Positions 1-5,297 of a stretch of 5,937 nucleotides of DNA are shown piece after piece; position 1 is the first letter of the stretch, and every line of letters starts with the position of its first letter. Origin of the DNA: Desulfovibrio sp. UBA4079. Its GTDB lineage: Bacteria > Desulfobacterota > Desulfovibrionia > Desulfovibrionales > Desulfovibrionaceae. The position numbers were made by a program, and so were the translations under genes. The notes beneath the pieces were generated by a model. It saw only the letters and a program-made list of their open reading frames with translations, ran no database searches and was not told where the DNA came from. The stretch lies in NCBI GenBank assembly GCA_002382645.1, contig DFYP01000167.1, positions 1,681 to 7,617 on the forward strand. The letters run 5' to 3'.

Positions 1-1536
1 CTGGCCCAGGATGCGGCTCCGGCCGCGGCCGCCGATGAAGGGCCCAAGCCCGATCCCAGCGGCGCGTCCATCGGCGGCGTGGCGGACATCATCGGCGCCA
101 CGGCCAACGCCCCCACCCAGGAAGACCTGGACCAGCTCTCCGCGAAAGAGCCCCTGGCGGTCAAGGTCGCTGACGTGGTGGGACACAACCGCATCGCCAT
201 CAACATGGTTTGGACGCTCATCTGCGGCTTTCTGGTCATGTTCATGCAGGCCGGCTTCGCCCTGGCCGAGACGGGCTTCACCCGGGCCAAGAACGCCGGG
301 CACACCATGGCCATGAACATGATGATCTACGGCATCGGCATGCTCGGCTACTGGATCTGCGGCTTCGCCCTGCAGATGGGCGGCGTGGGCGGCGTGGCCA
401 CCCTGGGCGGCGCCGGAACGCTCAACGGCGAGTTCGCCGTGAGCATCCTGGGCCACGACTTCGGCCTGTTCGGCACCAAGGGCTTCTTCCTCTCCGGGGA
501 CGCCTACGACGCCGTGGTCTTCAGCGTGTTCCTCTTCCAGATGGTCTTCATGGACACCACGGCCACCATCCCCACGGGCTCCATGGCCGAGCGCTGGACC
601 TTCAAGTCCTTCGTGATCTACGGCTTCTTCATCTCCATGTTCGTCTATCCCCTGTACGCCAACTGGGTCTGGGGCGGCGGCTGGCTCTCCACCCTGGGCA
701 AGTACTTCGCCCTGGGCCACGGCACGGTCGACTTCGCCGGCTCCTCGGTGGTGCACATGACCGGCGGCGTGGCGGCCCTGGTGGGCGCCAAGATCCTCGG
801 CCCGCGCATCGGCAAGTTCAAGGCCGACGGCACGCCCATGGCCCTGCCCGGCCACCACATCCCCATGGCCGTGGCCGGCTGCTTCATCCTGGCCTTCGGC
901 TGGTTCGGGTTCAACGCCGGTTCGTCCCTGGCCGGCGGCGACCTGCGCATCGGCGTCATCGCCACCAACACCATGCTGGCCTCGGCCTCGGGCGCTTTCA
1001 TCGCCATGCTCTACATGTGGGTGCTCTACGGCAAGCCGGACATCTCCATGGCGGCCAACGGCCTGCTGGCCGGCCTGGTGGCCATCACCGCGCCCTGCGC
1101 CTTCGTCAATTCCGTGTCCGCGGTGATCATCGGAGCGGTGGCCGCGGTGCTCCTGTGCTGGGGCGTGTTCTTCGTGGAGCGCACACTCAAGATCGACGAC
1201 CCGGTGGGCGCGGTCTCGGTGCACGGCCTCAACGGGGCCTGGGGCCTGCTCTCCGTGGGCCTGTTCTCCGACGGCACCTACGGCGAGGCCCTCAACGGCG
1301 TGGAAGGCACGGTCAAGGGCCTGTTCTACGGCGACGGCGGCCAGTTCGTGGCCCAGTGCATCGGCGTGCTGACCAACGTCATCTTCGTGGGCGTGGTCAT
1401 GTTCATCTTCTTCAAGGTGCTGGACAAGTTCGTGCCCCTGCGCGTGGATCCGGAGCAGGAAGTGGAAGGCCTGGACCAGCACGAGGTGGCGGTCACGGCC
1501 TACCCGGACTTCAGCCTGAACAAGACCCACCGCTAG
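1..1536 (+). CDS. amtB: Ammonium transporter AmtB (5' end beyond the window)
   Basis: Inner-membrane ammonium channel of the Amt/Mep/Rh family. The frame is open from base 1. A GTG at 79 has no ribosome binding site, so the real start lies upstream. The first residues (LAQDAAPAAAADEG) look like the region just after a signal peptide cleaved at an A-L-A site; this is inferred. Core family features are all present: the two stacked pore phenylalanines (codons 535 and 547, in FQMVF), WGGG, the DFAGSSVVH signature from 730 with the first pore histidine at 754, WFGFNAGSS from 901 with the gate Phe at 910, and the second pore histidine at 1222 in SVHGLNGAWG. About eleven membrane segments are expected. 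The cytoplasmic tail keeps the VEGLDQHE-type motif that contacts PII proteins. The mature protein carries about 65 residues before the first membrane helix, longer than in E. coli AmtB. The PII gene follows 22 bases downstream, as in classic amtB-glnK operons. Nitrogen-responsive promoter elements, if any, lie outside the window. Confidence 0.96.
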   Translation: MAQDAAPAAAADEGPKPDPSGASIGGVADIIGATANAPTQEDLDQLSAKEPLAVKVADVVGHNRIAINMVWTLICGFLVMFMQAGFALAETGFTRAKNAGHTMAMNMMIYGIGMLGYWICGFALQMGGVGGVATLGGAGTLNGEFAVSILGHDFGLFGTKGFFLSGDAYDAVVFSVFLFQMVFMDTTATIPTGSMAERWTFKSFVIYGFFISMFVYPLYANWVWGGGWLSTLGKYFALGHGTVDFAGSSVVHMTGGVAALVGAKILGPRIGKFKADGTPMALPGHHIPMAVAGCFILAFGWFGFNAGSSLAGGDLRIGVIATNTMLASASGAFIAMLYMWVLYGKPDISMAANGLLAGLVAITAPCAFVNSVSAVIIGAVAAVLLCWGVFFVERTLKIDDPVGAVSVHGLNGAWGLLSVGLFSDGTYGEALNGVEGTVKGLFYGDGGQFVAQCIGVLTNVIFVGVVMFIFFKVLDKFVPLRVDPEQEVEGLDQHEVAVTAYPDFSLNKTHR

Positions 1537-1543
1537 GCGGGAA

Positions 1544-1550
1544 GCGAGGA
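1544..1550 (+). promoter_or_regulatory. Ribosome binding site of the PII gene
   Basis: GCGAGGA lies 8 bases before the ATG at 1559, inside the 22-base gap after the amtB stop codon. The close spacing supports co-transcription and possibly translational coupling of the two genes. Confidence 0.7.
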
Positions 1551-1558
1551 ATACGACC

Positions 1559-1897
1559 ATGAAAAAGATTGAAGCCATCATCAAGCCGCACAAGCTGGAC
1601 GAGGTCAAGGATGTCTTGAGCCGGCTGGGCCTGCGCGGCATGACCGTGACCGACGTGCGGGGCTACGGCCGCCAGAAGGGCCATGTGGAGCAGTACCGCG
1701 GGGCCGAGTACGAAGTGGTCTTCCGGCCCAAGGTCAAGGTCGAGATCGTGGTCCCGGACGGCATCGCCGGGGAGATCGTGGAGGCCGTGCAGAAGACCGC
1801 CAACACCGGGAGCATCGGCGACGGCAAGATCTTCGTCTCCACCCTGGACGACGTGGTGCGCATCCGTACCGGAGAAAAGGGAGACCAGGCCCTCTAG
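1559..1897 (+). CDS. glnK: PII nitrogen regulatory protein (GlnK/GlnB family)
   Basis: A 112-residue trimeric PII signalling protein, exactly the usual length. It binds ATP/ADP and 2-oxoglutarate and reports nitrogen status to its partners. Beside amtB its expected job is to block the ammonium channel. The start MKKIEAIIKPHKLDEV is canonical. The T-loop carries YRGAEY with Tyr51, the uridylylation site in enteric bacteria, and Arg47, the residue that enters the AmtB pore. Ligand-binding residues are intact: Gln39, Lys58, the TGSIGDGK segment with Lys90, and Arg101 and Arg103 in VRIRTGE. Sequence alone does not cleanly separate GlnB from GlnK; the name glnK rests on the neighbouring amtB. Whether Tyr51 is actually modified depends on a uridylyltransferase not seen here. 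The gene ends just before a strong intrinsic terminator. Confidence 0.97.
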   Translation: MKKIEAIIKPHKLDEVKDVLSRLGLRGMTVTDVRGYGRQKGHVEQYRGAEYEVVFRPKVKVEIVVPDGIAGEIVEAVQKTANTGSIGDGKIFVSTLDDVVRIRTGEKGDQAL

Positions 1898-1924
1898 GCT
1901 TCCTCCTTCGGCGGGATGGGATAG

Positions 1925-1959
1925 GGCGCGCGCCAATGTGGCGCGCGCCTCTTCTTTTT
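1925..1959 (+). terminator. Rho-independent terminator of the amtB-PII operon
   Basis: A perfect 11-base-pair stem (1925-1935 pairing with 1939-1949; GGCGCGCGCCA and its complement) closes a 3-base ATG loop. It is followed by CTCTTCTTTTT, a T-rich tract ending at 1959. It begins 27 bases after the PII stop codon, with the next gene at 2027. This is the clearest terminator in the window and separates the nitrogen operon from the peroxidase gene. Confidence 0.92.
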
Positions 1960-2013
1960 CGTTGCAGGGCTTTCCCCAGGCCCGCGGCTGATGTACATTC
2001 AAGGCCAAGCAAC

Positions 2014-2020
2014 AAGGAGG
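2014..2020 (+). promoter_or_regulatory. Ribosome binding site that fixes the tpx start
   Basis: AAGGAGG, a near-perfect Shine-Dalgarno sequence, lies 6 bases before the ATG at 2027. An in-frame ATG at 1991 would add 12 residues, but it would place this ribosome binding site inside the gene and has none of its own. The 2027 start is therefore preferred. Confidence 0.88.
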
Positions 2021-2026
2021 CATTCC

Positions 2027-2536
2027 ATGGCTGCGCGCACCGTGAACTTCAAGGGCCACCCACTGGCCCTGGCCGGAACCGAGATCAAGCCCGGGACCAA
2101 GGCCCCGGATTTCAAGCTGTTGACCAACGACCTGGCCGAGGCCTCGCTCAAGGACTTCGCGGGCAAGGTCCTGATCCTCTGCTCCGTGCCGTCCCTGGAT
2201 ACGCCCACCTGCGACCTGGAGACCCGGCGTTTCAACCAGGAGGCCGAGGCCCTGGGCCCGGACATCCAGATCCTCACCGTGAGCATGGACCTGCCGTTCG
2301 CCCAGAAGCGCTGGTGCGGGGCCGCCGGGGTCACGGCCGTGAAGACCCTTTCGGACCACCGCGAGGCCTCTTTCGGGCTGAACTACGGCGTGCTCCTCGA
2401 AAACCTGCGCCTGCTGGCCCGGGCCGTGTTCGTGGTGGACAAGGCCGGGGTCGTGGTTCACGCCCAGATCGTGCCCGAGGTCTCCAGCGAGCCGGATTAC
2501 GCCGCGGCCCTGCAGGCCGCCAAGGCCCTGGCCTGA
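2027..2536 (+). CDS. tpx: Thiol peroxidase, Tpx-type atypical 2-Cys peroxiredoxin
   Basis: A 169-residue peroxiredoxin that reduces hydrogen peroxide and organic hydroperoxides and is normally recycled by thioredoxin. E. coli Tpx is 168 residues. Family features run in order: the N-terminal VNFKGHPLALAG hairpin, the peroxidatic cysteine Cys62 in PSLDTPTCDLETRRFN, the resolving cysteine Cys97 in PFAQKRWCGAAG, the active-site Arg132 in LARAVFVVD, and the SEPDYAAAL C-terminus. An additional cysteine, Cys52 (ILCSVPS), lies close to the active site; its role is unknown. There is no signal peptide, so a cytoplasmic protein is expected, giving oxidative-stress defence in what may be an anaerobe. The gene stands alone between the upstream terminator and the 3' hairpins, so it is probably monocistronic. 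The start is set by the ribosome binding site at 2014-2020. Confidence 0.95.
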   Translation: MAARTVNFKGHPLALAGTEIKPGTKAPDFKLLTNDLAEASLKDFAGKVLILCSVPSLDTPTCDLETRRFNQEAEALGPDIQILTVSMDLPFAQKRWCGAAGVTAVKTLSDHREASFGLNYGVLLENLRLLARAVFVVDKAGVVVHAQIVPEVSSEPDYAAALQAAKALA

Positions 2537-2561
2537 TCCAGGGCCGGGACCGGCGCGGTCC
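2524..2561 (+). terminator. Two abutting hairpins at the tpx 3' end, possible terminator
   Basis: The first hairpin has a perfect 8-base-pair stem (GGCCCTGG 2524-2531 with CCAGGGCC 2538-2545). Its 6-base loop contains the TGA stop codon. One base later a second hairpin has a perfect 6-base-pair stem (GGACCG 2547-2552 with CGGTCC 2556-2561) and a GCG loop. No T-tract follows, so this is not a standard intrinsic terminator. It may stabilise the 3' end or assist factor-dependent termination. GC-rich DNA makes some chance pairing expected. Confidence 0.4.
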
Positions 2562-2581
2562 TCGCATTCGTCCCGGAAGTC

Positions 2582-2610
2582 TTGCCAGGGATGCGGACAT
2601 GGCTTAGCCT
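2582..2610 (+). promoter_or_regulatory. Possible sigma-70-type promoter of the glycosyltransferase gene
   Basis: TTGCCA (2582-2587, five of six matches to the -35 consensus) is followed after 17 bases by TAGCCT (2605-2610, three of six matches to the -10 consensus). Spacing and location in the gap between tpx and the next gene fit a promoter. The weak -10 element makes this tentative. Confidence 0.35.
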
Positions 2611-2623
2611 TCCGCGCAGTCCA

Positions 2624-2639
2624 TTTTCCCTTGGGAAAA
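2624..2639. repeat. Perfect AT-rich inverted repeat upstream of the glycosyltransferase gene
   Basis: TTTTCCC and GGGAAAA form 7-base arms separated by TT. The repeat is strikingly AT-rich for this window. It lies 20 bases before the ATG at 2659 and just after the -10 of the possible promoter. It could be a repressor operator overlapping early transcription or a small hairpin in the leader. No known operator is recognised. Confidence 0.5.
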
Positions 2640-2658
2640 CCGACGGCCTGGAGGGTGG

Positions 2659-3882
2659 ATGCCGGTTCAGCTCATGCGCCTTGTGGATTTCTGGCTGGGA
2701 GTTCCCTGCTGCCTGCTCCTGTCCCTGTACGCCTGGGCCCGGCGCCTGCTGGCCGGGGCGCACAGGCGGCCCGAGGCCCTGCGCCGGGTGGTCTTCATCC
2801 AGCTGGCCGAGTCCGGGGCCTTTGTGGCCGCCCACTCGGCCCTGCGCCGCCTGGAAGAGCGCCACCCCGGGGCCGAGGCCTGGGTCCTGACCTTCAGCCT
2901 GGGCAGCCAGATCCTCGACAGCCTGCGCTTTCCGCCGGACCGGCGCATCGTCATCCGCACGGACGGCCCCCTGGTCTTCTGCCGCGACACCCTGGCGGCC
3001 GTGGCCCGGATGCGGGCCCTCGGCGTGGACGCCACGGTCAACCTGGAGACCTTCGCGCGCTACAGCACCATCCTCGCCTTTCTCTCCGGCGCGCCGCTGC
3101 GGGCCGGATTCTTCCGGTTCCACGACGAGGGCCGCTACACCGGCGACCTGCTCACCCACCGGCTGGTCTATTCCCCGCATCTGCACGCGGCCCAGACCTA
3201 TGCGGCCCTGGTGGAGTCCCTGGCCGAGCCCGAGGGCCCGGAGCCCCTGGCCAAGCGGCCCGTGCCCCTGGAGGACCTGGAACTGCCGCGCGTGGCCTCG
3301 GACCCGGCCCTGCGGGAGGCCGTGACGGCGACGCTGCGCGGCCTGGACCCGGAATGGGGCCCGGGCAGGCGGCTCGTGCTGCTGAACATGAACGCCAGCG
3401 ACATGGCGCCCAACCGCCGCTGGCCCGCGGAGAACTACCTGCGCCTGGCCGCGCGGCTGGCCGAGGAGCCGGATGTGCTCGTGGGGTTCATCGGCGCGCC
3501 CGGGGAACGGGCGGCCATCGCGCATCTGCTGGCGGGCGGAAGCCATGCCCGGATCGTCAACCTGGCCGGGAAGACGAGCGTGCCCGAGCTGGTGGAGCTG
3601 TTCCACGTTGCGGACCTGCTGGTGAGCAACGACTCGGGCCCGGCGCACCTGGCCAGCGTCACGGACCTCGACATCGTCGTCCTGTTCGGCCCGGAGACGC
3701 CGAAAATCTTCCGGCCCCTGGGCCCCAGGGTCCAGGCCGTGAGCCTGGAGCTGGCCTGCAGCCCGTGCATCTCGGCCTACAACCAGAAGCGCTCGCCCTG
3801 CTCGGACAACCGCTGCCTCAAGGACATTTCCGTGGAATCCGTGCTGGAGCGGGCCCTGGCCGTGCTCCGGAAACGCGGCTGA
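2659..3882 (+). CDS. Glycosyltransferase family 9 (heptosyltransferase-like) protein
   Basis: A 407-residue GT-B fold protein resembling ADP-heptose:LPS heptosyltransferases, so probably a sugar transferase acting at the cytoplasmic face of the inner membrane on an envelope glycan. A short hydrophobic stretch (residues about 11-25, FWLGVPCCLLLSLYA) may anchor it to the membrane. The N-terminal domain starts with RRVVFIQLAESGAFVAAHSA (43-62). Here the usual Gly-Asp with the catalytic Asp is replaced by Gly53-Ala54, with Glu51 nearby. The C-terminal nucleotide-sugar half is well conserved: NRRWPAENY (252-260), SNDSGPAHLA (323-332) and LFGPETPKIFRPLGP (342-356). Four cysteines follow (367, 370, 381, 386). 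ATG 2659 is preceded by GGAGGG only 3 bases away. The in-frame ATG at 2674 (MRLVDFW) is a reasonable alternative. The donor and acceptor sugars are not predictable. The gene ends 4 bases from a convergent gene. Confidence 0.85.
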   Translation: MPVQLMRLVDFWLGVPCCLLLSLYAWARRLLAGAHRRPEALRRVVFIQLAESGAFVAAHSALRRLEERHPGAEAWVLTFSLGSQILDSLRFPPDRRIVIRTDGPLVFCRDTLAAVARMRALGVDATVNLETFARYSTILAFLSGAPLRAGFFRFHDEGRYTGDLLTHRLVYSPHLHAAQTYAALVESLAEPEGPEPLAKRPVPLEDLELPRVASDPALREAVTATLRGLDPEWGPGRRLVLLNMNASDMAPNRRWPAENYLRLAARLAEEPDVLVGFIGAPGERAAIAHLLAGGSHARIVNLAGKTSVPELVELFHVADLLVSNDSGPAHLASVTDLDIVVLFGPETPKIFRPLGPRVQAVSLELACSPCISAYNQKRSPCSDNRCLKDISVESVLERALAVLRKRG

Positions 3883-3886
3883 CCGT

Positions 3887-5284
3887 CTAGCCCCCCGCCT
3901 TTTCCTTCCAGAGTCCCCGCAGGGCGTCGGCCGCCACGCCCAGGCCGTCGCGCGCCAGGTTCAGGGCGTCCACCCGGGTGCGCACGTCCAGGAGGCGGCT
4001 CACGATCTTCGAGGGCCGCAGGTAGAACTGGCGGCTGGCGCGGTTGCGCAGGGCCTCGGCCCGGGCCGCGGAGAGCTGCCCGGTGGCCAGGGCCGCCTGG
4101 GAGCCGGACTGGTCCATCTCCAGGCTTTCGGCCGCGGCATAGCCCTGGGCCAGGGCCTCGCGCCGCAGGGGCGTGCCCATGCGCGGCACGGCCAGGTTGA
4201 ACGAGGCGAAGTCAGGGTCCAGGGCCTTGGCAAAGGCGATGGTCGAAAGCGCGCTCTCCTCGGTCTCGCCGGGCAGGCCCAGGATGAAGGTGGCCACGGT
4301 GCGCAGGCCCAGCTCCCGGCAGGCGGTCCGGGCGCGCATCACCTCGCCCGCGGTAATGTTCTTGGCGTAGGCCGTGAGCAGGGCGTCGTCGCCGCTTTCG
4401 GCCCCGAACATGACCGTGTGGCAGCCGGCCCGCCGGAGCAGGAGCAGGAAGTCCCGGCTCATGAGGTCCACCCGGGTGAAGCAGACGAAGCCGAAGCCGT
4501 AGTCCCGCGCGGCCATGGCCTCCAGCAGGGCCGTGGTCTGTCTGCGGTCCGCGCCAAAGGTCTGGTCGTTGAAGTAGAGGTCGCGGCAGCCGTGGGCCTT
4601 GAGCCAGTCCAGCTCCTCGAGCACGTTGTCCACGGCCCGGGACTTGAAGCCCAGGCCGGGCATGACGCAGAACGAGCAGCGGAAGGGACAGCCGAAATTG
4701 GTCAGGACCACGGCGAAGGGATGGCGGCGCACAAAGGGGTAGCGGTAGCGCGGGGAATCGAACAGGCCGTGGAGCGGCACCGGGATGGAGAACTCGCCCC
4801 GGGCCGGGGCCGGGGCGGGCCCGCTGTCCCGGGTGGCCAGGCCGTGCGCCCGGCCCGCGAAGAAGTCGCCGATGTCCCCGGCGGTGAAGTCCACGGCCAG
4901 GGAGTCAAGCCCGCTGAAGCGCTCCAGCAGGGCCGAGGGGTCCTCCAGGAAGAGGTCGCCGATGCCTACGGCCGAGCGGATGGAGGGGACCGCGCTACGC
5001 AGGCCGTTGAGGAAGTCCGCGTCCTCGTTCAGGGACACGGCCCCGGCCAGGGTCAGCAGATGGTCCGGCTGGAGCGCGGCGATGCGCTCCTGGCAGGCCC
5101 GGGCGTCCAGGCCCTCGGCAATGGCGTCCAGGACCCGCACCTGGAAGCGTTGGGCCAGGATGCCGCTCTGCACCAGGAGATCCGTGGGCGGGTAGAGGTA
5201 GCCGCTCTTGGAGACCTTGCTGCAGAAGTAGTCGCGGATGTACCGCTTTTTCCCCGGCGGATTGAGCAGAAGTACGCTTTCCAT
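3887..5284 (-). CDS. Radical SAM protein with N-terminal B12-binding-like domain
   Basis: A 465-residue protein in the layout of cobalamin-dependent radical SAM enzymes: an N-terminal Rossmann-like domain (about 1-150), a Pro/Ala linker (about 154-163), a radical SAM core (about 185-400) and a helical C-terminal tail. The core has the cluster motif C199-x3-C203-x2-C206 (GCPFRCSFC), which binds the 4Fe-4S cluster that cleaves S-adenosylmethionine. GAESG (294-298) and FILGLPGETEES (333-344) are typical of the family. The N-terminus MESVLLLNPPG fits B12-type members. At the position of the cobalamin DxHxxG motif stands D53-AIAE-G58, lacking the histidine, so cobalamin binding is uncertain or of the His-off kind. 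Possible chemistry includes methylation or carbon-carbon rearrangement of a lipid or glycan; the substrate is unknown. The ATG at 5284 matches family starts, although its ribosome binding site is poor. It is the second gene of an operon, 13 bases after the flippase-like gene. Confidence 0.87.
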   Translation of the reverse strand: MESVLLLNPPGKKRYIRDYFCSKVSKSGYLYPPTDLLVQSGILAQRFQVRVLDAIAEGLDARACQERIAALQPDHLLTLAGAVSLNEDADFLNGLRSAVPSIRSAVGIGDLFLEDPSALLERFSGLDSLAVDFTAGDIGDFFAGRAHGLATRDSGPAPAPARGEFSIPVPLHGLFDSPRYRYPFVRRHPFAVVLTNFGCPFRCSFCVMPGLGFKSRAVDNVLEELDWLKAHGCRDLYFNDQTFGADRRQTTALLEAMAARDYGFGFVCFTRVDLMSRDFLLLLRRAGCHTVMFGAESGDDALLTAYAKNITAGEVMRARTACRELGLRTVATFILGLPGETEESALSTIAFAKALDPDFASFNLAVPRMGTPLRREALAQGYAAAESLEMDQSGSQAALATGQLSAARAEALRNRASRQFYLRPSKIVSRLLDVRTRVDALNLARDGLGVAADALRGLWKEKAGG

Positions 5285-5297
5285 GTCCTGGCCCGCG

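Noticed and set aside
210..1562. A 450-codon open frame overlapping amtB on the same strand
   Set aside because: It is composed mostly of Arg, Gly, His and Pro, typical of a shifted frame in GC-rich DNA. The overlapping AmtB frame carries every family motif.
1971..1999. Possible tpx promoter: TTTCCC, 17 bases, TACATT
   Set aside because: The -10-like part matches four of six bases but the -35 part only about three. A promoter must exist after the terminator, but this one is too weak to assert.
1991..2026. Upstream in-frame ATG extending tpx by 12 residues
   Set aside because: The extension would contain the strong AAGGAGG site, has no ribosome binding site of its own, and makes the protein longer than the family norm.
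1511..2461. A 316-codon minus-strand open frame across the PII gene, the terminator and tpx
   Set aside because: It runs antisense through two confident genes and an intrinsic terminator and has low-complexity composition. It is a shadow of high GC third positions.
2497..3648. A 383-codon minus-strand open frame antisense to the glycosyltransferase gene
   Set aside because: It is Gln/Gly/Arg-rich with no recognisable domain, while the opposite strand has clear GT9 motifs.
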